NCBI GenBank assembly: GCA_963667075.1
Contig: OY762938.1
Location: 1,612,001-1,676,000, forward strand
Length of the DNA: 64,000 nucleotides
Direction of reading: 5' to 3'
From: G963667075 sp963667075
GTDB taxonomy: Bacteria > Pseudomonadota > Alphaproteobacteria > Micavibrionales > Micavibrionaceae
Shown here piece by piece: positions 25,591 through 33,993 of this stretch; the stretch's first letter is position 1; every line of letters begins with the position of its first letter. Under the pieces are notes generated by a model. The model was not told where the DNA came from and did no database searches. It saw nothing but the letters and a program-made list of their open reading frames with translations. The position numbers and the translations under genes are program-made.

Positions 25591-27834
25591 TTAACCTTTT
25601 TTGTTTAAAGCGCGGGCCGCGGCGATACACTGACCAATGGCTATGCCGCCGTCATTGGGCGGGATGTCTTTATGCCAGTGCGGCGTTAAGCCGTTTGCCT
25701 GCAAGGCCTCTATCGCTTTTTCCGATAAGACTTTGTTTTGAAAGCAGCCGCCTGTCAAGAGGATATCTGTCTCACCTGTCTTTTTAGCAAATGTAACCAG
25801 CATAGCCACCAATGTATTGTGAAAACGGGCGGAAACAAGGGCTGGATTGGTGTTCTTTTCTTTATCTTTCAGTATAGCGCGCAAAAGAGGTTGCCAGTCT
25901 GTAGGGTCATCAAACGGATAGCTGTTTGTTTCGTTCTCATCTGCCATGAATTCAAGCTGCATAGCGGCTTCGCCTTCAAAGCTGTTATGGGTGGAAAGCC
26001 CAAGAAGGGCCGATACTCCATCAAACAAGCGGCCCATACTTGAGGTCATAGGGCAGTTAAGCTCCTTGGACAGAGCCGTTTTTAGAAGCGATAATTCTTG
26101 TGCTGTAAACAGCTCGGATACGTGTTCAAAGGCGGTATCTCCTTCCATGGTATAAAGCAGCCCAAGGGCGGTGCGGCGCGGCTCTTTTGCGGCAATATCA
26201 CCGCCAGGCAGCGGGAAGGGACGAAAATGTCCTGCACGTTCATAGCCCTGATCTGTGATTTTCAAGAATTCTCCGCCCCATATGGTCCCGTCAGTGCCTA
26301 GCCCCGTGCCATCCCAGACAACGGCGAGGCATGGTGTGTGTAGCTGGTTATCTCCCATGCAGGCCAAAGCGTGTGCATAGTGATGTTGTACGGGATATTG
26401 TTGTACGGATGGAAAAACATCGCTCGCCAGTTTGGTAGATGTGTAATCAGGGTGCAGATCATGCGCTATAATATCTGGTATTAGATCATACATATTACAC
26501 AAGGTTTTTACGGAGTCTTTATGGCCTTCGCAGGCTTTTATGGTTTCAAGATCACCAATATGTGGCCCAGTCATGATCTTATCATCAATGGCAAGGGCGA
26601 CTGTGTTTTTCAAGTGTCCGCCTGCGGATAGAATAGATGATTTCGCCTCTTTATATCTGAAAGGAAGCGGCGCAAAGCCGCGGGCGCGGCGCAAAACCAT
26701 GGGCCGATTTTGTATGATACGTACAATAGAGTCATCTGCTCTGTGCGCAATAGGCCGGTTATGTATGAGGAAGAGATCGGCAATATTGTTTAACGCTTCA
26801 AGGGCTTCAAACTCATCTGTGCAGATGGGTTCATGCGCACGGTTACCGCTTGTCGCAACGATGGGTTTGCCGAATGTCTGCGTAAATAAATGATGCAAGG
26901 GGGTGTAGGGTAGCATGACACCAAGGTAAGGATTATCGGGAGCAAGGTTCTTAGCCAATGTATCCTTTTTCTTTTTAAGCAGAACAATAGGCGCTTGTGC
27001 AGAAGTCAGAAGTTTTTCTTCTTCCGGGCTGACATGGCAAAGGTTTTGTACTGACTTAAGGGTGGGGCACATAATGGCGAAAGGCTTTGTGGGTCTGTTT
27101 TTTCGTATCCTTAATGTCTCTATGGCTTTTGCATTTTGCGCATCACAAACAAGGTGAAAACCGCCAAGCCCTTTCAAGGCTACAATTTTTTCCTGCTGTA
27201 CAGCGTTTACAGCCTCCCTTATGGCGTTGTCATGCTGCGCCGTTATTATATTGCCTTTCTTATCCCATAGCGCAATCTGAGGCCCGCATTCCGGGCAGGC
27301 GAGGGGCTGTGCATGAAAGCGGCGGTTCAAAGGATCTTCATATTCTTTGCGGCACTCATCACATAAAGGAAAATTATGCATGGTCGTATGCGGGCGATCA
27401 TAGGGTAGGGCCGTCATGATCGTATAACGCGGGCCGCAATTTGTGCAGGTGATAAAGGGATAACGATAACGGCGATCTGTTGGATCATTCATTTCCTTGA
27501 GGCAGTCATCACACAGAGCCAGATCATTTAAGATAACCGCATCCGGTTTTTGTGCTGTATGGCTGTGCAAAATTTCAAAAAGTGAGCTGCCTTTGCTCGG
27601 GATTTCTTTTTTTTGAATTGTGTAAATATTTGCTTGCGGCGGGAGGTCGGTTTCAAGCTGTTTAAAGAACAAATTTAGCGCGTCTTGTGCGCCTTCTATT
27701 TCGGCGAGAACGCCACGCTCTGTATTTTTTATCCAGCCGGTTAGGTGTAAATTTGTTGCTGTACGAAAGATAAAAGGGCGGAAACCAACGCCTTGAACAA
27801 GTCCTGTAATCTCAATTTTAAACCGTAATGTCAT
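25591..27834 (-). CDS. hypF: Carbamoyltransferase HypF
   Basis: 747-residue multidomain enzyme that makes the carbamoyl group used for CN ligands. In order it has an acylphosphatase domain (VQGVGFRPFIFR), two zinc-finger pairs (CDDC...CTNC and CDEC...CPEC, about residues 108-190), a YrdC-like domain (ALKGLGGFHLVCDA) and a Kae1-like carbamoyltransferase domain with the HHYAHALACM metal motif. All key residues look intact. It overlaps the upstream protease gene by 17 bases. Confidence 0.96.
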   Translation of the reverse strand: MTLRFKIEITGLVQGVGFRPFIFRTATNLHLTGWIKNTERGVLAEIEGAQDALNLFFKQLETDLPPQANIYTIQKKEIPSKGSSLFEILHSHTAQKPDAVILNDLALCDDCLKEMNDPTDRRYRYPFITCTNCGPRYTIMTALPYDRPHTTMHNFPLCDECRKEYEDPLNRRFHAQPLACPECGPQIALWDKKGNIITAQHDNAIREAVNAVQQEKIVALKGLGGFHLVCDAQNAKAIETLRIRKNRPTKPFAIMCPTLKSVQNLCHVSPEEEKLLTSAQAPIVLLKKKKDTLAKNLAPDNPYLGVMLPYTPLHHLFTQTFGKPIVATSGNRAHEPICTDEFEALEALNNIADLFLIHNRPIAHRADDSIVRIIQNRPMVLRRARGFAPLPFRYKEAKSSILSAGGHLKNTVALAIDDKIMTGPHIGDLETIKACEGHKDSVKTLCNMYDLIPDIIAHDLHPDYTSTKLASDVFPSVQQYPVQHHYAHALACMGDNQLHTPCLAVVWDGTGLGTDGTIWGGEFLKITDQGYERAGHFRPFPLPGGDIAAKEPRRTALGLLYTMEGDTAFEHVSELFTAQELSLLKTALSKELNCPMTSSMGRLFDGVSALLGLSTHNSFEGEAAMQLEFMADENETNSYPFDDPTDWQPLLRAILKDKEKNTNPALVSARFHNTLVAMLVTFAKKTGETDILLTGGCFQNKVLSEKAIEALQANGLTPHWHKDIPPNDGGIAIGQCIAAARALNKKG

Positions 27835-28285
27835 TAATGGTTTTTAATATTTTTTCGGCCAGAGGGTCAAGGGCTTGTTCAACTTCGGGAGAGATGGCTT
27901 GCCCAATCTCAAAGCGCCGTCCCTCTATGCCATAAAAAAGAACGCGTGCGGGTAAATTTCCCATAGCTCGCCCAAGCTCAACGGCTTCGGCGAGGCCAAT
28001 AGCATGGCTGGAGGTTTGTCCAAATGTATTGGGCAGAGGATCGTTAGAGAGGTCAGCCCTATGAATGGTACCGATTGGCTCCCCGCTTAAAACCGAATCA
28101 ACAAGGATAAGCGTCTCACATGTTTTCCAGCCATTCATAAGATTGGCGGGCTCGCCTTTATCTTCCAAAAGGGTGACATGAGAGGGCAGCTCTTTTTCTT
28201 TCAAGCGATCAATCACAAAAGGCCCCGCCGCATCATCCTGCCGCAGACGGTTGCCTACGCCTAATATTAGAAGCTTTTCTGCCAT
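27818..28285 (-). CDS. Hydrogenase maturation endopeptidase
   Basis: 155-residue HyaD/HycI/HoxW-family nickel-dependent protease that trims the C-terminus of the large subunit after NiFe insertion. The N-terminal GVGNRLRQDDAAGPF motif and LVDSVLSGEPIGT segment match the family, and SSHAIGLAEAVEL contains the likely Ni-binding His. The large subunit in this operon has the matching cleavable tail. It is 3 bases downstream of the aldehyde dehydrogenase gene. Confidence 0.93.
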   Translation of the reverse strand: MAEKLLILGVGNRLRQDDAAGPFVIDRLKEKELPSHVTLLEDKGEPANLMNGWKTCETLILVDSVLSGEPIGTIHRADLSNDPLPNTFGQTSSHAIGLAEAVELGRAMGNLPARVLFYGIEGRRFEIGQAISPEVEQALDPLAEKILKTINDITV

Positions 28286-28288
28286 GTT

Positions 28289-29665
28289 TTACTTTTCCCA
28301 GGATAAAATCTTGATCTGGCAGACATCATGATATCCATATTTGCCGTTTTCGCGCCCTATGCCGGAATGTTTGCAACCGCCAAATGGGTTTTGTGGCCTG
28401 AAAATATGGCTGATATTAGCAGATACGCCGCCGGCTTTGATATCACGCATGGCTTTTTGTGCTAGAGCCTGATCTTTTGTATAGACATAGCCTGTTAAGC
28501 CAAATTCTGTATCATTGGCAAGCGTGATGGCTTCTTCATAGGTATCAAAGCCAACAATAGGAAGCATAGGGCCAAAGACTTCCTCATGCCAGACTTTCAT
28601 GTCTTTTGAAATGGAGGACAGAATCGTGGGCTCGAAATAGGCTCCAGAGAGATTTGCCGGTCTTTTTCCGCCATGCTCGATTTTAGCACCTTTTGAAAGA
28701 GCGTCAGCAAGCTGTTCTTCAAGGCGTAAGACTTGCCGTTCAGCAACGAGCGGCCCCATATCTGTGTCTTTGGATAAAGGATCTCCGACTTTTTTAGCTT
28801 TTGCAATTTCCACCAGCTTTTGGGTAAGTTCGTCTTTAATGGAATTATGAACGATCAAACGTTTGAGGTCAGAACAAAACTGTCCGCAATTGACAAAACG
28901 GTTGCTGTAAATTTTTTCCACTATGGAATCTAGATCCGTATCATCAAAAACAATGGCAGGGCTGGAGCCGCCCAGTTCGAGAATAACGGGAATGAATTTA
29001 CTGGCGGCTTTTTGGTATAAAGTTTGTCCAACCGCATAACTACCTGTAAAGGATATGAAATCAATATTTTGATCGGTGAGTTTTGCCCCGACCTGTCCAT
29101 CTCCGAAGACAAAAGAGACGATATCTTCCAGCCCTGCTTTATGGCACAGACCTTCCAGCATTTTGGCAAAAAGCGGAATTTCTTCTGAATATTTAACTAC
29201 CATTGTATTGCCAGCAATCAGAGCGGGCAGGACACTCCATACAAAATTAGGAAGCGGGAAATTCCAGGCCATAATACAGGCTCCAACGCCATATGGTTCA
29301 TGAATAACCTGATTGATTTCAAGCTCGTCTTCAAAGGTGATTTCCGGTTCCAGAATGCCAGGTGCATTTTGTAAGTTCCATTTAAAACTGCTGATGGCTC
29401 CGGCTGTTTGGGATGTTGAAAGCGTAATAGGCTGTCCCATTTCTTTTGAAACGATTTCAGCAATCTGTTCTGTGTTGCTTGTTATAAGATCCAGCAGCCT
29501 GTGCAATTTTTTTATACGCGATTCAATGCCAAGAGCTTCCCAGTCTTTTTGCGCGGCTCTGGCGTTTTTAACTGTGTTTTCAATTTCTATGTCTGTTGAA
29601 ATAGAAACCTCTCCCAAAATAGCGTAACTGTTACCGGGAGAGGTTGAAATAAGTGTATTTGTCAT
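28289..29665 (-). CDS. NAD(P)-dependent aldehyde dehydrogenase
   Basis: 458-residue ALDH-superfamily enzyme. It has MAWNFPLPNF with the catalytic-site Asn, FTGSYAVGQ, the general base Glu in LELGGSSPAIV and the nucleophile Cys in NCGQFCSDLKR; EVFGPMLPIVGF follows. The closest recognisable type is succinate-semialdehyde or short-chain aldehyde dehydrogenase, but the substrate cannot be read from sequence. It lies between the hydrogenase large subunit (7 bases) and the endopeptidase (3 bases), inside the operon. This location suggests its NAD(P)H may be exchanged with the hydrogenase. Confidence 0.9.
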   Translation of the reverse strand: MTNTLISTSPGNSYAILGEVSISTDIEIENTVKNARAAQKDWEALGIESRIKKLHRLLDLITSNTEQIAEIVSKEMGQPITLSTSQTAGAISSFKWNLQNAPGILEPEITFEDELEINQVIHEPYGVGACIMAWNFPLPNFVWSVLPALIAGNTMVVKYSEEIPLFAKMLEGLCHKAGLEDIVSFVFGDGQVGAKLTDQNIDFISFTGSYAVGQTLYQKAASKFIPVILELGGSSPAIVFDDTDLDSIVEKIYSNRFVNCGQFCSDLKRLIVHNSIKDELTQKLVEIAKAKKVGDPLSKDTDMGPLVAERQVLRLEEQLADALSKGAKIEHGGKRPANLSGAYFEPTILSSISKDMKVWHEEVFGPMLPIVGFDTYEEAITLANDTEFGLTGYVYTKDQALAQKAMRDIKAGGVSANISHIFRPQNPFGGCKHSGIGRENGKYGYHDVCQIKILSWEK

Positions 29666-29672
29666 TTTATGT

Positions 29673-30995
29673 TTACGACCGTTTAACTGTCAGATTCAGG
29701 AAGTGACAGGAACATGAAATACAAGGATCGTAGTTCCGTATGGCTTGTTCACAGTGCCATTGGAGGCGTTCATCTTCCAGATGCATATGTTCTGGAATGA
29801 ACTTCCATAGATCATCTTCGATCATTTTCTGGTTTTGTGAGGTTGGCGCCATAATCCATGCTTTTTTGATCAGGCCATCGCGTCCGATTTCGTATTGGTG
29901 GAAACAAATGCCGCGTGGGGCTTCTGTAATACCAATACCTTTGCCAGGGCCGTTTTGGGGATCAATATCAACAAACGGTGCGTCAGGCTCCTGATAATCG
30001 TCAATGATCCGAAGGGCCTCGTCGTAAGCGTAGATAGATTCAAGAACGCGCACAAGAAGACTTTGGAACGGATTTGTAACAACTGGCCCAAGACCGACAT
30101 CAATAGCCATGTCCTGAATATGGGCCGGGAACTTATCATAGTTCAGCGCATAGCGTGCCAGAGGGCCTGTATGGTAAGGTCTACGGCTGTTCTTCATGAC
30201 ACAATGCAGCGCACTGGAACGTTCAACATGTTCTTCTTCGAAATAGTTTTCGAATTCATGCTGTTCAATGTCTAGACCGGAAGAGGAGACCACACGACCT
30301 TCGTTCAAGGGGTACTCATCAGGATGTCTTAGTGCAACAAAATCATAGTCTTGATCAAAGTCTGGATACTCAAAAGTTTTGACAAGGTCCAGAATCGCGA
30401 TAGCAGAATCAAGACCTTTCTTGATTTCGTCCCGTAATCCGCGCATTTCCTTGACCGTTGGGGCACTGTAAAAACCGCCAACACGGACGTTCACCGGGTG
30501 AATAGCACGGCCACCGATCAGATCCATGATATCGTTACCGATCTTCTTCATGTCAAGCGCGCCCTGAACAACATCAGGGTGATCTTTGGCCATATGGATG
30601 GCACTTTCGTAGTTTAGAAAGTCAGGCGCATGAAGCAGAAAAGCATGCAGAATGTGGCTTTGAATCCATTCCCCGCAATATAGGAAACGGCGAAGCTCAC
30701 GAATCGGGCCTTCGATTTTATCAACACCGCAGGCCCGTTCCATAGCATGAACAGCACCCATTTGATAGGCCACCGGGCAAATGCCACAAATTCTGGCCGT
30801 GATATCAGGGGCTTCAGTGTATTTCCGTCCTTGCAGAAAAGCCTCGAAAAAGCGGGGAGGTTCGAAGATCCCGAACTGAACGTGTTTTAGTTTATCTTTC
30901 TCAATTTCGATATGCAGATTACCTTCCCCTTCAACACGGGCCAGATAATCTACGGAAATGGTTTTTGTACCGTCTGCGTTAACTTCAATCGTCAT
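29673..30995 (-). CDS. hyhL: [NiFe] hydrogenase large (alpha) subunit, group 3b-like
   Basis: Catalytic subunit of a soluble NAD(P)-linked hydrogenase. The four NiFe-binding cysteines are in RICGIC (N-terminal) and DPCISCSCH (C-terminal); a 9-residue tail FLNLTVKRS after the His is the expected propeptide removed by the endopeptidase. An extra Cys sits between the last ligand Cys and the His. The start at 30995 (MTIEVNADG) is chosen because the longer frame overlaps the small-subunit gene extensively. It is 440 aa, typical for group 3 large subunits and shorter than group 1. It overlaps the small-subunit gene by 11 bases. Confidence 0.95.
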   Translation of the reverse strand: MTIEVNADGTKTISVDYLARVEGEGNLHIEIEKDKLKHVQFGIFEPPRFFEAFLQGRKYTEAPDITARICGICPVAYQMGAVHAMERACGVDKIEGPIRELRRFLYCGEWIQSHILHAFLLHAPDFLNYESAIHMAKDHPDVVQGALDMKKIGNDIMDLIGGRAIHPVNVRVGGFYSAPTVKEMRGLRDEIKKGLDSAIAILDLVKTFEYPDFDQDYDFVALRHPDEYPLNEGRVVSSSGLDIEQHEFENYFEEEHVERSSALHCVMKNSRRPYHTGPLARYALNYDKFPAHIQDMAIDVGLGPVVTNPFQSLLVRVLESIYAYDEALRIIDDYQEPDAPFVDIDPQNGPGKGIGITEAPRGICFHQYEIGRDGLIKKAWIMAPTSQNQKMIEDDLWKFIPEHMHLEDERLQWHCEQAIRNYDPCISCSCHFLNLTVKRS

Positions 30996-31761
30996 ATTTT
31001 TTACTCGCTTCCTTAAATGCGGGGGCATCTGCGTTAAAGTTTCTGAACAGGCGAACAAGCTCAGCTTTATCAGCTATTTTGTTCTCTAACATCCATGTGG
31101 CCAGTGAGTCTGTATTGGGCGATTCACAAGGACCATAACAGCCAAAGCAGCCGCGATTAATGCTGGGGCATATGGCGTTACAACCGGCCTGCGTTACAGG
31201 ACCAATGCAGGCCTTGCCTTCGGAGACCATTATACAAGGTGTGCCGCGACGTTTGCATTCAACGCATACGCTATAGGTTGGAATGTTTGGTTTTCTTTTG
31301 TTTAAAAAGGCGTTCACAACTTCCAAAAGCTGATATTTGCTTATAGGGCAGCCGCGCAGTTCAAAATCAACCTTGATATGATCGGCAATGGCTGTCGATG
31401 TTTCAAGTGTTTTGATATATTCTGGATGCGCGTAGACTGTATTGATATAGTCATCGACATTGGCAAAGTTTTTCAAAGACTGAATGCCGCCTGATGTGGC
31501 GCATGCTCCAATCGTGATCACAACCTCGGAAATTTCCCGAATGTGTTGTATCATTTCCTTCTCGTGCGGCGTTGTCACAGAGCCCTCAACCAATGAGATT
31601 GTATAAGGGCCAGGGATCACTTCTCTAGACGCTTCAACAAAATAGGCAATATCGACCGCGCCTGCAATGGTAAGAAGTTCGTCTTCGCAGTCCAGAAGAC
31701 TGAGTTGACAGCCATCGCAAGAAGAGAATTTCCATACGGCGAGTTTGGGTTTATTACTCAT
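30985..31761 (-). CDS. hyhS: [NiFe] hydrogenase small (delta) subunit
   Basis: 258-residue Fe-S electron-transfer subunit. FSSCDGCQLSLLD near residue 12 holds the proximal [4Fe-4S] cysteines, GACATSGG and ELRGCPISKYQL supply others, and the C-terminal Cys-rich part (ECKRRGTPC, GCFGCYGPC) suggests additional clusters. No Tat signal peptide is present, so the enzyme is cytoplasmic. It lies 2 bases downstream of the gamma subunit gene. Confidence 0.95.
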   Translation of the reverse strand: MSNKPKLAVWKFSSCDGCQLSLLDCEDELLTIAGAVDIAYFVEASREVIPGPYTISLVEGSVTTPHEKEMIQHIREISEVVITIGACATSGGIQSLKNFANVDDYINTVYAHPEYIKTLETSTAIADHIKVDFELRGCPISKYQLLEVVNAFLNKRKPNIPTYSVCVECKRRGTPCIMVSEGKACIGPVTQAGCNAICPSINRGCFGCYGPCESPNTDSLATWMLENKIADKAELVRLFRNFNADAPAFKEASKKYDD

Positions 31762-31763
31762 GT

Positions 31764-32639
31764 TTACACCTCTTTAATGGCAAAAAGTCGTTCAACACCA
31801 CTGAATGGAAAGACAGGGCCATCTTTGCAGACAAAATATGGTGCGTATTGACACCGGCCACAGTGGCCGATAGCGCATTTCATATTTCTTTCCATTGATA
31901 CATAAACATCATCAGAGGTTAGTCCGTGCTCTTGTAGTGCCGCAACGGCAAATTTCATCATGATTTCCGGCCCGCAGGTGATGCCCAGCGTATTTTTTGG
32001 ATCAAGGGACAGGCCTTTTATATATTCTGTCACCAGACCAAGATTGCCGTCCCACTCATATCCATAGGCATCATCAACCGTTACGATACATTCCATATCG
32101 TCGCGTTCGTCCCACTCTTTGAGTTCATCTGTATAAACAAGATGACTTGGTGTTCTGGCACCATGAATAAGCGTAAGCTTTCCATACGCATCACGATTTT
32201 TTAAAATGTGATAAATAATCGGACGAACTGGCGGAAGGCCAAGCCCCCCGGAGACGATAACAACGTCTTTTCCTTTTGCTTTTTCAAGAGGCCATGCACT
32301 GCCATATGGCCCACGCAGACCGATCTGATCGTCTTTTTTTAAGTTGCAAAGAGCGGCACTAACTTCCCCTACATCCATAATGGTAAAAGTTAAGGAGTCC
32401 GTATCGCTCTCATCACTACAATTTGAAATAGGCACTTCACCTACGCCAAATGTATGAATCATGTGGAATTGTCCGGGTTTGAAAACGCATTCGCCTCGCT
32501 CATCAGCCGGTTTTACAACGATTGTGTTGCAACCGGGATATTCTTCCCAGCTATCAACAACGACAAAGGGAAGAGGGACCATCGGATCTTTTTGATCTTC
32601 CACATTAATCTTTTTAATGTCTTTTTTTGCTACAGTCAT
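31764..32639 (-). CDS. hyhG: Hydrogenase gamma subunit, FAD/NAD(P)-binding
   Basis: 291-residue ferredoxin-NADP reductase-like subunit that links H2 chemistry to NAD(P)H. It has an N-terminal FAD-binding barrel (FKPGQFHMIHTFG), GLRGPYGSAWP, the nucleotide-binding VSGGLGLPPVRP loop and a C-terminal [2Fe-2S] motif CAIGHCGRCQ...C. This is the dihydroorotate dehydrogenase electron-transfer/sulfhydrogenase gamma family. Its ATG overlaps the beta-subunit stop by ATGA. Confidence 0.94.
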   Translation of the reverse strand: MTVAKKDIKKINVEDQKDPMVPLPFVVVDSWEEYPGCNTIVVKPADERGECVFKPGQFHMIHTFGVGEVPISNCSDESDTDSLTFTIMDVGEVSAALCNLKKDDQIGLRGPYGSAWPLEKAKGKDVVIVSGGLGLPPVRPIIYHILKNRDAYGKLTLIHGARTPSHLVYTDELKEWDERDDMECIVTVDDAYGYEWDGNLGLVTEYIKGLSLDPKNTLGITCGPEIMMKFAVAALQEHGLTSDDVYVSMERNMKCAIGHCGRCQYAPYFVCKDGPVFPFSGVERLFAIKEV

Positions 32640-33769
32640 GCTACTTCGCCTTTTTTCCTTTCTGCAACTTTTCTGGCCTCTTCGGTAATATCAATACCGA
32701 CAGGGCACCACGCAATACACCGTCCGCAGCCAACGCAGCCAGCTTCTCCGAACTGGTCAATCCAGTGGGACAGCTTATGTGTAATCCATTGACGATAGCG
32801 ACTGCCAATAGAGATGTGGCTGCTACCGCCGTGCATATAGCTAAAGTCCCGTGTAAAGCAGGAATCCCAGGAACGCCAGCGTTCTGCAATATTGCCGGTC
32901 AGGTCTGTTGTTTCCTCTACTTTAGAACAAAAGCAGGTTGGACAAACAAGGGTGCAATTCGCACAAGCCATGCAGCGTTCTTCTATTTCATCCCAAATCG
33001 GACTATGCAGGCTTTGCGTCATGTACTCTTTCATCCCATCCATATCAATAGCGCGTTCCTGATCTTTTGCGTTATCGACGGTGGCTTGTGCGGCTTCTAT
33101 ATGAGATTCTTCCGCGGGAGTGGATGGAACATCTTTTAGTATATCAGCCCCTTCGTCTGATCCGATTTCAGCAACGAAGTAATGCGCTCCGTTTTTGATA
33201 ACTTCTGTTAAAGCAATGTCATACCCGCTTTCTGCTTTCGGGCTACCATCCATTGACACACAAAAGCATGTATGCGCAGACTGTCCACAGTTTACGACAA
33301 TGATCAGGGATTTCTTGCGGCGGGTTGTGTATCCCACATCCATGTAATCATTGTGAATAAAGACATTATCCTGAATTTCAACAGCCCTAATATCGCAAGG
33401 CCTTGCGCCTAGAAAAGCGCAAGGCGCATCGGCATCATGATCTTCTTCGACGATATCATAGCCCTCATGCGTTTTCTCTGCTGTCCAGACTTTACTTTTC
33501 TCCGGGAACAGGAATTTTTTGCAGCTCTGAGGCCCCTGATTGTAACCAAACAGTGCAGCATCATCACGTTTGACCAGGCGATATTGCCCAGCCTCCTGCT
33601 CATCTCCGATCCCTTCGGGCAGATCATCTACCGAATCAATCTCGTCAAATACTATGGCGTTTTTGCGTAACGTAGGGCCAACAATTTTGTACCCCCGTTC
33701 CTTTAGTGCATCGAAAAGCGCTGAAAAATCAGTGCGATCAATACAAACAGATTGTTTGCTGAAACTCAT
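32636..33769 (-). CDS. hyhB: Hydrogenase beta subunit, 4Fe-4S dicluster
   Basis: 377-residue Fe-S protein and first gene of the operon. Two ferredoxin-type motifs are visible: CMACANCTLVCPTC (about residue 268) and CVGCGRCIAWCP (about 345). N-terminal Cys residues in ARPCDIRA and CFCVSMDGSP also match sulfhydrogenase beta subunits. The order beta-gamma-delta-alpha is the group 3b arrangement. AAGGA lies 10 bases before the ATG. A divergent gap of 224 bases separates it from the ccs genes. Confidence 0.94.
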   Translation of the reverse strand: MSFSKQSVCIDRTDFSALFDALKERGYKIVGPTLRKNAIVFDEIDSVDDLPEGIGDEQEAGQYRLVKRDDAALFGYNQGPQSCKKFLFPEKSKVWTAEKTHEGYDIVEEDHDADAPCAFLGARPCDIRAVEIQDNVFIHNDYMDVGYTTRRKKSLIIVVNCGQSAHTCFCVSMDGSPKAESGYDIALTEVIKNGAHYFVAEIGSDEGADILKDVPSTPAEESHIEAAQATVDNAKDQERAIDMDGMKEYMTQSLHSPIWDEIEERCMACANCTLVCPTCFCSKVEETTDLTGNIAERWRSWDSCFTRDFSYMHGGSSHISIGSRYRQWITHKLSHWIDQFGEAGCVGCGRCIAWCPVGIDITEEARKVAERKKGEVA

Positions 33770-33811
33770 ATACAGGTAGTCCTTAAATTCTAGAGTTTTT
33801 TGTCAGGAGAG

Positions 33812-33840
33812 ATGATACGCGAGTGATGAGCGTCACGCAA
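33812..33840 (-). promoter_or_regulatory. Candidate promoter of the hydrogenase operon
   Basis: Read on the minus strand: TTGCGT (33840-33835), a 17-base spacer and TATCAT (33817-33812), which fits a sigma-70 -35/-10 pair with a weak -35. The start point would lie near 33805, leaving a leader of about 35 bases before hyhB. No FNR box (TTGAT-N4-ATCAA) was found nearby. Confidence 0.5.
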
Positions 33841-33881
33841 GAGTGCAAAAAGAAAGAATTAAGAGGAAAAATTTTTTCTGC

Positions 33882-33914
33882 GTCAGAATATCTGAAGTTT
33901 TGCGATATTCTGAC
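33882..33914. promoter_or_regulatory. 11-bp inverted repeat upstream of hyhB
   Basis: Perfect arms 33882-33892 and 33904-33914 with an 11-base spacer; a shorter AATATC half-site follows at 33915-33920. It lies about 75-110 bases upstream of the predicted hydrogenase start point and also upstream of the divergent ccs genes, so it could bind a regulator of either operon. No T tract follows, so a terminator is unlikely. Confidence 0.5.
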
Positions 33915-33993
33915 AATATCGTTGTTTCTTGACCGATTGAGGGGGATCTTTTAGTGTTCTTTTCCTGCAAGGTTGCGTTGTAAGTTGTGATGG

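Noticed and set aside
33770..33993. Possible FNR/CRP site in the hydrogenase-ccs gap
   Set aside because: TTGAC-N4-TGAGG near 33930 is too far from TTGAT-N4-ATCAA to claim.
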